This document shows, in pieces, positions 1-9,593 of a stretch of DNA of 64,000 nt; position 1 is the first letter of the stretch; each line of letters opens with the position of its first letter. This stretch comes from Pseudomonas sp. S31 (lineage in GTDB: Bacteria > Pseudomonadota > Gammaproteobacteria > Pseudomonadales > Pseudomonadaceae): assembly GCF_016648105.1 (NCBI RefSeq), contig NZ_JACVVE010000008.1:62001-126000 (forward strand), in the 5' to 3' direction. Position numbers and translations under genes: made by a program. The notes under the pieces are model-generated. The model was not told the origin of the DNA, searched no databases, and saw only the letters and a program-made list of their open reading frames with translations.

Positions 1-116
1 AGCACACCGAGGCGCTGGTGCACCTGGCCACGCTCCTGGCGGCCCAGGGCGATGAAGCAGGCGCCCGCCGCCTGCACGAGCGAGTCGCACGGATTGGCCG
101 GGAGTCTGAACGATGA
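1..116 (+). CDS. wspC: WspC, CheR-type methyltransferase, C-terminal end (partial)
   Basis: Only the last 37 codons are inside the window; the frame starting at base 3 reads through to a TGA at 114-116. The visible tail (HTEALVHLATLLAAQGDEAG, then AARR-type helical sequence) looks like the final helix pair of a tetratricopeptide repeat. WspC proteins are CheR methyltransferases with C-terminal TPRs that methylate the WspA receptor. The identity is inferred mainly from what follows: the stop overlaps the wspD start in an ATGA, and wspD, wspE, wspF and wspR come next in the usual order. The methyltransferase domain itself lies upstream and cannot be checked here. Confidence 0.8.
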   Translation, partial: HTEALVHLATLLAAQGDEAGARRLHERVARIGRESER

Positions 117-778
117 ATGGCGAACAGTTGTTGCAAGCGCTCGCCCAGCAAGACCTGCGCATCGACGATTGCTGGAACCGCATCGGCGTGCATGGCGACA
201 AGCAGTGCCCGCTGCTGGCACGGCACATCCACTGCCGCAACTGCGAAGTCCATGCCGCGGCTGCCACGCGTCTGCTCGACCGCTATGCGCTGCTCGAAGA
301 GGACGAGCCGGTGCCCCCGCCAGCGCCCGAGCGCGCTAGCGGGCGCTCGTTGTTGCTGTTCCGCCTGGGCGAGGAGTGGCTGGCCTTGGCCACCGCTTGC
401 CTGGCCGAGGTCGCGCCGATGCAGCCGGTGCATTCGCTGCCCCACCAGCGTTCGCGGGTGCTGCAGGGAGTGGCCAATGTGCGTGGCGCGCTGGTGCCCT
501 GCGTGTCGCTGGCCGATCTGCTCGAGGTGCCGGCGGCGCCGGCCAGCGAGCGTGTCGGGCGGGCGCTGCCCCGCATGCTCATCCTGGCCGCCGAGGGCGG
601 GCCGGTGGTGATCGCCGTCGATGAAATCGATGGCATCCATCGCCTCGACCCGGCCCTGCCGGGCAAGGACCCCGACGCCATGCCGTTCACCGCTGTCGTA
701 CTGCAATGGCGCGGGCGCAGCGTGCGCGTGCTGGACGAACACCACCTACTGTCTGCCGTGCAGCGGAGCCTGTCATGA
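113..778 (+). CDS. wspD: WspD, CheW-like coupling protein
   Basis: 221 aa. A CheW-like domain (about residues 78-218) follows an N-terminal segment with a Cys-rich stretch (CPLLARHIHC, NCEVH) typical of the WspB/WspD group. CheW-type proteins join a receptor to the histidine kinase; here the partners would be the WspA receptor and WspE. Two coupling proteins (WspB and WspD) are the norm in Wsp systems, and WspD is the one encoded between wspC and wspE, as here. The start overlaps the wspC stop (ATGA) and the stop overlaps the wspE start, which points to translational coupling. It acts in the cytoplasm at the inner face of the membrane. Confidence 0.9.
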   Translation: MNGEQLLQALAQQDLRIDDCWNRIGVHGDKQCPLLARHIHCRNCEVHAAAATRLLDRYALLEEDEPVPPPAPERASGRSLLLFRLGEEWLALATACLAEVAPMQPVHSLPHQRSRVLQGVANVRGALVPCVSLADLLEVPAAPASERVGRALPRMLILAAEGGPVVIAVDEIDGIHRLDPALPGKDPDAMPFTAVVLQWRGRSVRVLDEHHLLSAVQRSLS

Positions 779-3078
779 CCCCAGAGCAAATGCGCGATGC
801 ATCGTTGCTCGAACTGTTCGGCCTGGAGGCCGAGGCGCAGACCCAGGTGCTCAACGCCGGGCTGCTGGCGCTGGAGCGCGACCCGACCCTGGCCGACCAG
901 CTCGAAGCCTGCATGCGCGCGGCCCATTCGCTCAAGGGGGCGGCGCGGATCGTCGGTATCGACGCTGGGGTCAGCGTGGCCCACGCCATGGAAGATTGCC
1001 TGGTGGCGGCGCAAGAAGGCCGCTTGCGCCTGGGACCGGAGCATATCGATGCGTTGCTGCGCGGCACCGACATCCTGTTGCACATCGCCGCCCCCGGTCA
1101 TCCACAGGGCGAGATTGCGGTCGCGGGTTTCCTGACGCACCTGGCCGGCCTGCTCGATGGCTCGACCGCGCAGCCTCCGCTGCCGCTGCCGGTTGCGCCC
1201 AGCCCAGTTCCTGGCCCAGCGCCCGCGACCGAAATGCTGCCTGTCGACAGCATGGCCTATCAAGCCTTGCCCGCAGTCGAGGCGCAGCCGGCACTACCGC
1301 GTAAGGCCACCAAGCGTAACGCCGAAGGCGCCGAACGGGTGTTGCGGGTCACCGCCGAGCGCCTCAACGGCCTGCTCGATCTGTCGAGCAAGGCGCTGGT
1401 CGAAACCCAGCGCCTGAAACCCTACCTGGCGACCTTGCAGCGCCTCAAGCGCATGCATGGCCAGGGCATGCGTGCCTTGGATGGCCTGAAGGTGCAGCTT
1501 GAAGGCAGCGGGCAGGGGCCGGAGGTGCTCGAGGCGTTGGCCCAGACTCAGCGCTTGCTGGTGGAAACCCAGCAGATCCTGCAACAGCAGGCCGCTGACC
1601 TGGATGAGTTCGGCTGGCAGGCCAGCCAGCGCGCCCAGGCTTTGTACGATACGGCCTTGGCCTGCCGCATGCGCCCGTTCGCCGATGTGCTCAGCGGGCA
1701 GAGCCGAATGGTTCGCGACCTTGGCCGTTCGCTGGGGAAACAGGTGCGCCTGCACATCGAAGGCGAGAAGACCCAGGTCGATCGTGACGTGCTGGAAAAG
1801 CTCGAGGCGCCGCTGACGCACCTGCTGCGCAATGCCGTCGACCATGGCATCGAGCTCCCGGGGCAGCGGCTGTTGTCGGGCAAGCCGGAGGAGGGCGTGA
1901 TCCGCCTGCGTGCCTCGCATCAGGCTGGCCTGCTGGTGCTCGAACTGATCGACGATGGCGCCGGGATCGACCTGGAGCGCCTGCGCCGGAGCATTGCCGA
2001 GCGCGGTCTGTCGCCGGCCGAGACCGTTGCGCGGATGAGCGAGGCAGAACTGCTGGCGTTCCTGTTCCTGCCCGGCTTCAGCCTGCGTGACCAGGTCACC
2101 GAGGTGTCTGGCCGAGGGGTCGGCCTCGATGCAGTGCAGCATATGGTGCGCGGCCTGCGTGGCTCGATCGAGCTGACCCAGCAGGCAGGCCAGGGCTGCC
2201 GCTTCCACCTCGAAGTACCGCTGACCCTGTCGGTGGTACGCAGCCTGGTGGTGACGGTGGGTGGCGAGGCCTATGCCTTCCCCCTGGCGCACATCGAACG
2301 CACCCTGGAGGTCGATGCCGAGCAGATCGTGCAGATCGAGGGGCGCCAGCATTTCTGGCACGAAGGCCGACATATCGGCCTGGTGGCGGCCAGCCAGTTG
2401 CTCAACCGCCCTGCGGGGCAGGACGAGCAGGCGCGCCTGCCGGTGGTGGTGATCCGCGAGCGTGAACGATTGTACGGCGTGGCCGTGGAGCGCCTGGTCG
2501 GCGAGCGGGTGCTGGTAGTGATGCCACTGGACGCACGGCTGGGCAAGGTCCAGGACATCTCCTCGGGGGCGCTGCTCGATGACGGCTCGGTAGTGTTGAT
2601 CGTCGACGTCGAAGACCTGCTCCGTTCATTGGAGAAACTGCTCAGCAGCGGCCGCCTGGAGCGCGTCGAGCACGGCGGCCAGGGTGGCCGGGGGCAGGCG
2701 CGCAAACGCGTGCTGGTGGTCGACGACTCGCTGACGGTGCGCGAGTTGCAGCGCAAGCTGCTGAGCAACCGAGGCTACGACGTGGCGGTGGCGGTCGACG
2801 GCATGGATGGCTGGAATGCCCTGCGCGCAGACAGTTTCGACCTGCTGATCACCGACATCGACATGCCGCGCATGGACGGCATCGAGCTGGTCACCCTGGT
2901 GCGCCGTGACCAGCGCCTGCAGGGCCTGCCAGTGATGGTGGTGTCGTACAAGGATCGTGAGGAAGACCGACGGCGTGGCCTGGACGCTGGCGCCGACTAC
3001 TATTTGGCCAAGGCCAGCTTTCATGACGACGCATTGCTGGACGCCGTCGGTGAATTGATTGGAGGTGCTCAGGGATGA
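775..3078 (+). CDS. wspE: WspE, CheA-like hybrid histidine kinase
   Basis: 767 aa with the ATG at 775, which overlaps the wspD stop; longer upstream reading in this frame lies inside wspD and is discarded. Domain order: HPt with the phosphorylatable His in [13 protein letters not shown] (about His51), a dimerization region, a HATPase with the N box [11 protein letters not shown] and a later GRGVGLD box, a CheW-like domain (about 490-620), and a C-terminal receiver with VLVVDDS and [13 protein letters not shown]. This is the WspE layout. In P. aeruginosa and P. fluorescens WspE phosphorylates WspR to raise c-di-GMP and WspF to reset the receptor. The stop overlaps the wspF start. Confidence 0.94.
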   Translation: MTPEQMRDASLLELFGLEAEAQTQVLNAGLLALERDPTLADQLEACMRAAHSLKGAARIVGIDAGVSVAHAMEDCLVAAQEGRLRLGPEHIDALLRGTDILLHIAAPGHPQGEIAVAGFLTHLAGLLDGSTAQPPLPLPVAPSPVPGPAPATEMLPVDSMAYQALPAVEAQPALPRKATKRNAEGAERVLRVTAERLNGLLDLSSKALVETQRLKPYLATLQRLKRMHGQGMRALDGLKVQLEGSGQGPEVLEALAQTQRLLVETQQILQQQAADLDEFGWQASQRAQALYDTALACRMRPFADVLSGQSRMVRDLGRSLGKQVRLHIEGEKTQVDRDVLEKLEAPLTHLLRNAVDHGIELPGQRLLSGKPEEGVIRLRASHQAGLLVLELIDDGAGIDLERLRRSIAERGLSPAETVARMSEAELLAFLFLPGFSLRDQVTEVSGRGVGLDAVQHMVRGLRGSIELTQQAGQGCRFHLEVPLTLSVVRSLVVTVGGEAYAFPLAHIERTLEVDAEQIVQIEGRQHFWHEGRHIGLVAASQLLNRPAGQDEQARLPVVVIRERERLYGVAVERLVGERVLVVMPLDARLGKVQDISSGALLDDGSVVLIVDVEDLLRSLEKLLSSGRLERVEHGGQGGRGQARKRVLVVDDSLTVRELQRKLLSNRGYDVAVAVDGMDGWNALRADSFDLLITDIDMPRMDGIELVTLVRRDQRLQGLPVMVVSYKDREEDRRRGLDAGADYYLAKASFHDDALLDAVGELIGGAQG

Positions 3079-4088
3079 AGATCGCCATCGTCAACGATAT
3101 GCCCCTGGCCATCGAGGCCCTGCGCCGCGCCCTGGCCTTCGAGCCTGCCCACCAGGTGGTATGGGTGGCGCATGACGGTGCCGAGGCGGTGCGCCAGTGC
3201 GCGCAGAACCCGCCTGACCTGATCCTCATGGACCTGCTGATGCCGGTGATGGATGGCGTCGAGGCCACGCGACGGATCATGGCCGAAACGCCCTGTGCCA
3301 TCGTCATCGTCACCGTCGACCGCAAGCGCAACATGGACCGGGTGTTCCAGGCCATGGGCCATGGCGCCCTGGACGTGGTCGACACGCCGGCGGTGGGCGG
3401 CGGCGACCCGCGCGAGGCCGCGGCGCCACTGCTGCGCAAGATCCTCAACATCAGTTGGCTGATCGGCCACCAGCGGCCTCGCTCCACCCCGGCGGTGGCG
3501 GCACCGGTGCGTGACGCGGTGCAGCGTCACGGCCTGGTGGCCATCGGTTCGTCGGCCGGCGGGCCCGCCGCGCTGGAGGTGCTGCTCAAGGGGCTGCCGC
3601 ACAATTTCCAAGCGGCCATCGTGCTGGTCCAGCATGTCGACCAGGTGTTCGCCGGTGGCATGGCCGAATGGCTCGGCAGTGCCGCCAAGCTGCCGGTGCG
3701 CCTGGCCCGCGAAGGCGAGCCGCCGCAACCCGGGCAGGTGCTGCTGGCAGGCACCAATCACCACATTCGCCTGCTGCAGAACGGCCAACTGGCCTACACT
3801 GCGGAACCTGTGGATGCGATCTACCGGCCCTCGATCGATGTCTTCTTCGAGAGCGTGGCGCAGTATTGGCGGGGCGATGCGGTAGGGGTGTTGTTGACCG
3901 GCATGGGCCGCGATGGCGCCCAGGGGCTCAAACTGATGCGCCAGCAGGGCTTCCTGACCATCGCCCAGGATCAGCAGAGCAGCGCGGTCTATGGCATGCC
4001 CAAGGCGGCTGCGGCGATTGACGCGGCGGTGGAAATCCGCCCGCTCGAGCGCATCGCCGGGCGACTGCTGGAGATCTTTGGCAAATGA
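3075..4088 (+). CDS. wspF: WspF, CheB-type receptor methylesterase
   Basis: 337 aa. An N-terminal receiver (phospho-acceptor Asp53 in [13 protein letters not shown]) is joined by a linker to a CheB methylesterase domain. The catalytic triad can be read: Ser160 in GSSAGGP, His187 in LVQHVD and Asp280 in LTGMGRDGA. It removes methyl groups from the WspA receptor and so damps the pathway. Loss of wspF in P. aeruginosa and P. fluorescens gives wrinkly, c-di-GMP-rich variants; no lesion is visible here, so this copy should be working. Start overlaps wspE by 4 bases. Confidence 0.94.
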   Translation: MKIAIVNDMPLAIEALRRALAFEPAHQVVWVAHDGAEAVRQCAQNPPDLILMDLLMPVMDGVEATRRIMAETPCAIVIVTVDRKRNMDRVFQAMGHGALDVVDTPAVGGGDPREAAAPLLRKILNISWLIGHQRPRSTPAVAAPVRDAVQRHGLVAIGSSAGGPAALEVLLKGLPHNFQAAIVLVQHVDQVFAGGMAEWLGSAAKLPVRLAREGEPPQPGQVLLAGTNHHIRLLQNGQLAYTAEPVDAIYRPSIDVFFESVAQYWRGDAVGVLLTGMGRDGAQGLKLMRQQGFLTIAQDQQSSAVYGMPKAAAAIDAAVEIRPLERIAGRLLEIFGK

Positions 4089-4139
4089 TGACTTGCAAGG
4101 AATCAGGCCGCCTGACCGGTGCTGATCGGGTGAAAAAGG

Positions 4140-5141
4140 ATGAATGACCAACCGCTCGACGGGCTGAGCACCAACGACAACGCCGCGATGGTGCTGCTGG
4201 TCGACGACCAGGCAATGATCGCCGAAGCCGTGCGTCGCGGCCTGGCACAGGAAGACAACATCGACTTCCACTTCTGCGCCGACCCGCATCAGGCCGTGGC
4301 CCAGGCCATGCGCATCAAGCCCACGGTGATCCTCCAGGACCTGGTCATGCCAGGTCTCGACGGCCTGAGCCTGGTGCGCGAGTACCGCAACAACCCGGCC
4401 ACCCAGGACATCCCGATCATCGTCCTGTCGACCAAGGAAGACCCGCTGGTCAAGAGCGCGGCGTTCGCCGCCGGGGCCAACGACTACCTGGTGAAGCTGC
4501 CGGACACCATCGAGCTGGTGGCGCGCATTCGCTACCACTCGCGCTCCTACCTGACGCTGTTGCAGCGTGACGAGGCCTACCGCGCGCTGCGCGTCAGCCA
4601 GCAGCAGTTGCTCGACACCAACCTGATGCTGCAGCGGCTGATGAACTCCGACGGCCTCACCGGGTTGTCCAACCGCCGGCACTTCGATGAATACCTCGAG
4701 CTCGAATGGCGCCGGGCCATGCGCGAACAGCAGCAGTTATCGTTGCTGATGGTCGATGTCGACTACTTCAAGGTCTACAACGACAGCTTTGGCCACCTGG
4801 CTGGCGACGAGGCCTTGCGCCAGGTCGCCGAGGCCCTGCGTGGCTCATGCGCGCGGCCGACCGATCTACCGGCACGCTATGGCGGCGAGGAGTTCGCCTT
4901 GGTGCTGCCCAACACCTCGCCGGGCGGGGCGCGGCTGATTGCCGAAAAGCTGCGCCAGACGGTGCTGGCCCTGGACATCCCGCATACCGCGCCCGAGGCC
5001 GGCTCACGCCTGACCGTGAGCATCGGCCTGGCCACCCAGACACCACCGATCGGCAGCCATTGCCGGCAGTTGATCCTGGCGGCAGACAAGGGGCTTTACC
5101 AGGCCAAGCACAATGGGCGCAACCAGGTGGGCATGGCCTGA
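4140..5141 (+). CDS. wspR: WspR, response regulator diguanylate cyclase
   Basis: 333 aa. An N-terminal receiver (Asp67 in [12 protein letters not shown]) is linked by a helical stalk (about 135-168) to a GGDEF domain. The active-site motif is GGEEF at 248-252, and RPTD at 239-242 lies exactly five residues before it, which is the canonical RxxD inhibitory site for c-di-GMP feedback. It makes c-di-GMP from two GTP when phosphorylated by WspE. The gene starts 51 bases after wspF, with an AAAAAGG purine tract directly before the ATG; it is the last wsp gene. REC-GGDEF order and length match WspR. Confidence 0.95.
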   Translation: MNDQPLDGLSTNDNAAMVLLVDDQAMIAEAVRRGLAQEDNIDFHFCADPHQAVAQAMRIKPTVILQDLVMPGLDGLSLVREYRNNPATQDIPIIVLSTKEDPLVKSAAFAAGANDYLVKLPDTIELVARIRYHSRSYLTLLQRDEAYRALRVSQQQLLDTNLMLQRLMNSDGLTGLSNRRHFDEYLELEWRRAMREQQQLSLLMVDVDYFKVYNDSFGHLAGDEALRQVAEALRGSCARPTDLPARYGGEEFALVLPNTSPGGARLIAEKLRQTVLALDIPHTAPEAGSRLTVSIGLATQTPPIGSHCRQLILAADKGLYQAKHNGRNQVGMA

Positions 5142-5225
5142 GCTGTCGAGAGGGGGCGCGCCTGGCGGTCCTTTTTGGCGACACAAGGCCATATCCTCGG
5201 TCTGCCGCCCCGCGCCAGACTCGGT

Positions 5226-5231
5226 TATACT
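5226..5231 (+). promoter_or_regulatory. possible -10 box ahead of prfB
   Basis: TATACT lies about 40 bases before the prfB ATG at 5272, in the gap after wspR. No convincing -35 hexamer sits 16-18 bases upstream, so this is only a candidate. Confidence 0.3.
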
Positions 5232-5271
5232 CGCAGGCTTTTCACCGAATTCGTACGAGAGCCGCGCACCC

Positions 5272-6367
5272 ATGGAAATCCAACCGATCCTGAACACCAT
5301 CAAGGACCTCACCGAACGCTCCCAGTCCATTCGGGGGTATCTTTGACTACGATCACAAGCATGACCGCCTGATCGAAGTCAATCGCGAGCTGGAAGACGC
5401 TGCCGTCTGGAACAAGCCCGAGTACGCCCAGGCCCTGGGCCGCGAGCGTGCCATGCTGGCGCAGGTCGTCGAGACCCTGGACAAGATGGCCAACGGCCTG
5501 GCCGACTGCAAGGACCTGCTCGACATGGCTGTCGAGGAAGGTGACGAAGGCGCTGTCAGCGATGTCGAGACCGAGTTGCAGGCCCTGGAAGAATCCCTGG
5601 CCCAGCTTGAGTTCCGTCGCATGTTCAGCGGCGAGATGGACATGAACAACGCCTACCTGGACATCCAGGCCGGCTCCGGTGGCACCGAGGCCCAGGACTG
5701 GGCCAACATCCTGCTGCGCATGTACCTGCGCTGGGCCGACAAGCGCGGTTTCGACGCCACCATCATCGAGCTCTCCGAAGGTGAAGTCGCCGGTATCAAG
5801 GGTGCCACCGTGCACATCAAGGGCGAGTACGCCTTTGGCTGGCTGCGCACCGAGATCGGCGTGCACCGCCTGGTGCGCAAGAGCCCGTTCGACTCCGGTG
5901 CCCGTCGCCACACCTCGTTCTCGGCGGTGTTCGTGTCGCCCGAGATCGACGACAAGGTCGAGATCGAGATCAACCCGTCCGACCTGCGCATCGATACCTA
6001 CCGCTCCTCCGGTGCCGGTGGCCAGCACGTCAACACCACCGACTCGGCGGTGCGTATCACCCACGTGCCGACCAACACCGTGGTGGCCTGCCAGAACGAA
6101 CGTTCCCAGCACGCCAACAAGGACACCGCCATGAAAATGCTGCGGGCCAAGTTGTACGAGCTGGAAATGCAGAAGCGCAACGCCGCTTCCCAGGCGCTGG
6201 AAGACAGCAAGTCGGACATCGGCTGGGGCCACCAGATCCGCTCCTACGTGTTGGATGACTCGCGGATCAAGGACCTGCGTACCGGCGTCGAGCGCAGCGA
6301 TTGCCAGAAGGTCCTGGACGGCGATCTCGACCAGTACCTGGAAGCGAGCCTCAAGCAAGGGCTGTAA
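5272..6367 (+). CDS. prfB: Peptide chain release factor 2, with programmed +1 frameshift
   Basis: Two frames are joined: 5272-5343 (24 codons, [13 protein letters not shown]...RGYL) and, after skipping T5344, 5345-6367 ([12 protein letters not shown]... to the stop). The product is 364 aa, the usual RF2 length. The RF2 stop-codon recognition motif SPF is at about 204-206 and the peptidyl-tRNA hydrolysis motif GGQ at about 249-251. RF2 ends translation at UGA and UAA; when it is scarce, ribosomes pause at the in-frame UGA (5344-5346) and slip, giving autoregulation. lysS follows 93 bases downstream, the common prfB-lysS arrangement. Confidence 0.96.
5333..5347 (+). promoter_or_regulatory. prfB +1 frameshift site
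   Basis: The sequence GGGGGTATCTTTGAC contains the known RF2 elements: a Shine-Dalgarno-like G run, the slippery CTT codon (5341-5343), the UGA stop (5344-5346) and a C directly after the stop, which makes termination weak. Reading resumes at GAC 5345-5347. Confidence 0.95.
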
Positions 6368-6460
6368 GCCGTACACCACTGCCGCGACACCCGGCCACCC
6401 GCTGGTGTCGCGTGCCCTGCCCGAAAAGGGCAACGAATACCTGATGGAAAGAATGACGAC

Positions 6461-7963
6461 ATGAGCGACCTCAAGACCGAATCGCAAGACCTGCAACAGG
6501 AAGAAAACGCCCTGATCGCCCTGCGCAAGGAAAAGCTTGCCGCAGAGCGCGCCAAGGGCAACGCCTTCCCCAACGACTTCCGTCGCGACAGCTACTGCAA
6601 CGACCTGCAGAAGCAGTACGCGGACAAGACCAAGGAAGAGCTGGAAGCAGCCGCGATCCCGGTCAAGGTTGCCGGCCGCATCATGCTCAACCGTGGCTCG
6701 TTCATGGTCATCCAGGACATGACCGGCCGTATCCAGGTCTACGTCAACCGCAAGACCCTGCCGGAAGAAACCCTGGCCGCGGTCAAGACCTGGGACCTGG
6801 GCGACATCATCAGCGCCGAAGGCACCCTGGCCCGTTCCGGCAAGGGCGACCTGTACGTCGAGATGACCCACGTGCGCCTGCTGACCAAGTCGCTGCGCCC
6901 ACTGCCGGACAAGCACCACGGCCTGACCGACACCGAGCAGCGCTACCGCCAGCGCTACGTCGACCTGATGGTCAACGAGGAAACCCGCCACACCTTCCGT
7001 GTGCGTTCGCAGGTGATCTCGCACATTCGCAAGTTCCTCATCGAGCGCGACTTCCTCGAAGTCGAGACGCCGATGCTGCAGACCATCCCGGGCGGCGCTG
7101 CGGCCAAACCGTTCGAAACCCACCACAACGCCCTGGACATGGCCATGTTCTTGCGCATCGCGCCGGAACTGTACCTCAAGCGTCTGGTTGTGGGTGGCTT
7201 CGAAAAAGTGTTCGAGATCAACCGCAACTTCCGTAACGAAGGTGTTTCGACGCGTCACAACCCAGAATTCACCATGCTCGAGTTCTACCAGGCCTACGCC
7301 GACTACCGCGACAACATGGACCTCACCGAGGAACTGTTCCGCGAGCTGGCGCAGCTGGTGCTGGGTAGCACCGACGTGCCGTACGGCGACAAGGTGTTCC
7401 ACTTCGGCGAGCCGTTCGTGCGCCTGTCGGTGTTCGACTCGATCCTCAAGTACAACCCTGAGCTGACCGCCGCCGACCTGCAGGATGTCGACCGTGCCCG
7501 CGACATCGCCAAGAAGGCCGGTGCCAAGGTGCTCGGCCACGAAGGCCTGGGCAAGCTGCAGGTGATGATTTTCGAAGAGCTGGTCGAGCACAAGCTGGAG
7601 CAGCCGCACTTCATCACCGAGTACCCGTTCGAAGTGTCGCCGCTGGCGCGCCGCAACGACGACAATCCGGCCGTGACCGACCGCTTCGAGCTGTTCATTG
7701 GTGGCCGTGAGATCGCCAACGCCTATTCCGAGCTCAACGACGCCGAAGACCAGGCCGAACGCTTCCTGGCCCAGGTGGCCGAGAAGGACGCCGGTGACGA
7801 CGAAGCCATGCACTACGATGCCGACTTCGTGCGTGCACTGGAATACGGCATGCCGCCGACCGCCGGTGAAGGCATCGGCATCGACCGCCTGGTGATGCTG
7901 CTGACCAACTCGCCGTCGATCCGCGACGTGATCCTGTTCCCGCACATGCGTCCGCAGGCCTGA
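6461..7963 (+). CDS. lysS: Lysyl-tRNA synthetase, class II
   Basis: 500 aa. An N-terminal OB-fold anticodon-binding domain (about 60-170, with the VAGRIM and [15 protein letters not shown] strands) precedes the class II catalytic core. Motif 1 lies around FLEVETPML, motif 2 around [12 protein letters not shown], and motif 3 is [13 protein letters not shown] near the C-terminus. It charges tRNA-Lys with lysine in the cytoplasm. The ATG at 6461 is the start of the recognised MSDLKTE N-terminus, and a hairpin terminator follows closely. Confidence 0.97.
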   Translation: MSDLKTESQDLQQEENALIALRKEKLAAERAKGNAFPNDFRRDSYCNDLQKQYADKTKEELEAAAIPVKVAGRIMLNRGSFMVIQDMTGRIQVYVNRKTLPEETLAAVKTWDLGDIISAEGTLARSGKGDLYVEMTHVRLLTKSLRPLPDKHHGLTDTEQRYRQRYVDLMVNEETRHTFRVRSQVISHIRKFLIERDFLEVETPMLQTIPGGAAAKPFETHHNALDMAMFLRIAPELYLKRLVVGGFEKVFEINRNFRNEGVSTRHNPEFTMLEFYQAYADYRDNMDLTEELFRELAQLVLGSTDVPYGDKVFHFGEPFVRLSVFDSILKYNPELTAADLQDVDRARDIAKKAGAKVLGHEGLGKLQVMIFEELVEHKLEQPHFITEYPFEVSPLARRNDDNPAVTDRFELFIGGREIANAYSELNDAEDQAERFLAQVAEKDAGDDEAMHYDADFVRALEYGMPPTAGEGIGIDRLVMLLTNSPSIRDVILFPHMRPQA

Positions 7964-7974
7964 GTGAACTGAAC

Positions 7975-8000
7975 AAGCCGCCTTTCGGGGCGGCTTTTTC
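7975..8000 (+). terminator. Rho-independent terminator after lysS
   Basis: Stem AAGCCGCC (7975-7982) pairs with GGCGGCTT (7989-7996), with a TTTCGG loop and a T run reaching 7999. It sits just after the lysS stop. Confidence 0.9.
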
Positions 8001-8020
8001 TTGCCTGTAGCTTCATCTTG

Positions 8021-8119
8021 TCTGTGCTGGCCCCTTCGCGGGTAAACCCGCTCCTACAGGGACGCCACCGCATTCGGATTCTGTAGGAGCGGGTTTACCC
8101 GCGAAGGGGCCGGCACAGA
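8021..8119. repeat. REP inverted pair (BIME-like)
   Basis: Two 39-base arms, 8021-8059 and 8081-8119, are reverse complements with one mismatch, around a 21-base centre. The core GCGGGTAAACCCGCTCCTACAG is the P. putida-type REP sequence, seen in several other gaps of this window. It lies between lysS and the TetR gene. Confidence 0.9.
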
Positions 8120-8148
8120 CAACCACAGTCCATGAGGTAACTTCCCCC

Positions 8149-8865
8149 GTGACACCCGCAATCGCCCACCCAGGTGCCGCTGGCATCGCCACCGCCGTCG
8201 CTGAAAGCGTGCAGTACCAGGGCCGCAAGACCGCCCGCCAGGGCAGCGAGCAGCGCCGCCAGGCGATTCTCGACGCGGCCATGCGCATCGTCGTGCGTGA
8301 TGGCGTGCGGGGCGTGCGTCACCGCGCCGTGGCCGCCGAGGCCGATGTGCCGCTGTCGGCCACCACCTACTACTTCAAGGACATCGAAGACTTGCTCACC
8401 GATACCTTCGCCCAGTACGTCGAGCGCAGCGCCGCGTACATGGCGAAGTTGTGGGCCAACACCGAAGTGGTGCTGCGCCAATTGCTCGCCCAGGGTGATG
8501 GCAGCCCACAGGCGCGTGCCCAGTTGGCCGATGAGATCGCGCGGATGACCGCCGATTATGTATCGCGGCAACTGCGCAGCCGCCGCGACTTCCTGATGGC
8601 CGAGCAGGCCTTCCGCCAGGAGGCGCTGCTGTGCCCACGCCTGGCCGAGCTGGTGTGCGCCCACGAGCAGATCCTGCTGCATGGCACCCGGCAGATGCTC
8701 CAGGTGGTCGGCTCGCGGCAACCGGAACAGGACGCCCAGATGTTGACGGCGATAATCGTGCAGATGGAATATCAGGGCCTGCTCAAGGCTGCCGACGCGC
8801 AAGCCGATGGGCAGATGCTCGCTATGCTTACCCGTTACCTGCACCTGGTGCTGGCATCGGCCTGA
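8149..8865 (+). CDS. TetR-family transcriptional regulator
   Basis: 238 aa from a GTG at 8149, preceded by GAGGTAA about ten bases upstream. The first 30 or so residues are a loose extension; the helix-turn-helix spans about 35-80 (RRQAILDAAMRIVVRDGV, then LSATTYYFKDIEDLL), and the rest is an all-helical ligand domain. TetR proteins are usually repressors released by a small ligand; the ligand and target are unknown. It stands alone between a REP pair and a lipoprotein gene in the same direction (29-base gap), so it may control itself or the neighbour. A later start is possible because the extension is not conserved family sequence. Confidence 0.85.
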   Translation: MTPAIAHPGAAGIATAVAESVQYQGRKTARQGSEQRRQAILDAAMRIVVRDGVRGVRHRAVAAEADVPLSATTYYFKDIEDLLTDTFAQYVERSAAYMAKLWANTEVVLRQLLAQGDGSPQARAQLADEIARMTADYVSRQLRSRRDFLMAEQAFRQEALLCPRLAELVCAHEQILLHGTRQMLQVVGSRQPEQDAQMLTAIIVQMEYQGLLKAADAQADGQMLAMLTRYLHLVLASA

Positions 8866-8894
8866 GCCGAGACCGTATTTTCAAGGAGAACCGG

Positions 8895-9443
8895 ATGAAA
8901 GCCTGGCGTGTGGTGTTGTTGACGTTGTCATTCCTGCTGCTGGGCGGATGTCTGGTGACCTTCCATGAGCCGCTGCCGAGCAACCAGGCCGCGCCCAAGG
9001 CCCTGCTCGGCAAGTGGAGCAGCAAGGACGCCTGGGGCGAGCCACTGAAGCTGGTGATCAGCCGCAGTGGCGGCGATGCCTACAAGGCCGTGGCCACCGC
9101 CAAGGGCAAGGCGCCCGAGGAATACGTATTCACCGTGTCGCGCCATGGCAACCGCTGGTATCTCTCGGCCGGTGTGCCCAAGCGCCTGGGTGGCAACTTC
9201 CTGATCGGCGGCTTCGAGGTCGTCGATGGCAAGGAACTGGTGGTCTACAACCTCGATGTCGAGCAGGTGCAGCAGGCCGTGCAGCACAAGGAACTGAGCG
9301 GGCGCAGCACCGAGGTGCCGGACGACAACGGGGAAGGCGTGCTGATCGACAGCCCCGCCGAGCGGGTGCTCGCGTACCTGGACGACCCGGCCAACTCCGA
9401 TTTGTTCGTCGAGGTGGCGCGGTTCCAGCGGGCCGGCAAATGA
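8895..9443 (+). CDS. Putative lipoprotein of unknown function
   Basis: 182 aa from the ATG at 8895, with AAGGAG upstream. A lipoprotein signal is clear: MKAWR, a hydrophobic run, then the lipobox LLLGGC with Cys at about residue 19. The residue after Cys is Leu, not Asp, so outer-membrane sorting is the default expectation. The mature part is a mixed beta/alpha sequence (LLGKWSSKDAWGEPLKLVIS...) that looks like a lipocalin-like or small beta-barrel fold, but I cannot name a family. It probably shares a transcript with the TetR gene 29 bases before it. Confidence 0.75.
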   Translation: MKAWRVVLLTLSFLLLGGCLVTFHEPLPSNQAAPKALLGKWSSKDAWGEPLKLVISRSGGDAYKAVATAKGKAPEEYVFTVSRHGNRWYLSAGVPKRLGGNFLIGGFEVVDGKELVVYNLDVEQVQQAVQHKELSGRSTEVPDDNGEGVLIDSPAERVLAYLDDPANSDLFVEVARFQRAGK

Positions 9444-9450
9444 CCGTGTT

Positions 9451-9544
9451 GGCCTCTTCGCGGCTAAAGCCGCTCCTACAGGTACAGCGTCAAGGCAGAG
9501 GGTAACGCTGTACCTGTAGGAGCGGCTTCAGCCGCGAAGAGGCC
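9451..9544. repeat. REP inverted pair
   Basis: Arms 9451-9490 and 9505-9544 are near-perfect reverse complements (GGCCTCTTCGCGGCT...CTACAGGTACAGCGT). This is a variant of the REP core, with the pairing extended into the flanks so that it could fold as one 40-base-pair stem. Confidence 0.9.
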
Positions 9545-9593
9545 CTATCAGCCGCTGCAAGACATGGCACTTTGTCCCAATAAGGAGTCCCCG

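Noticed and set aside
5272..5346. prfB as a pseudogene because of the early in-frame TGA
   Set aside because: The stop is at the conserved frameshift site and the rest of the gene is intact.
5309..7945. Very long open frame antisense to prfB and lysS
   Set aside because: A by-product of high GC codon use; its translation is low-complexity Val/Gly/Leu/His/Arg/Gln with no domain, and both sense genes are certain.
8021..8119. CRISPR array from repeated palindromic units
   Set aside because: Only two arms in inverted orientation, no direct repeat-spacer series, no cas genes; they are REP elements.
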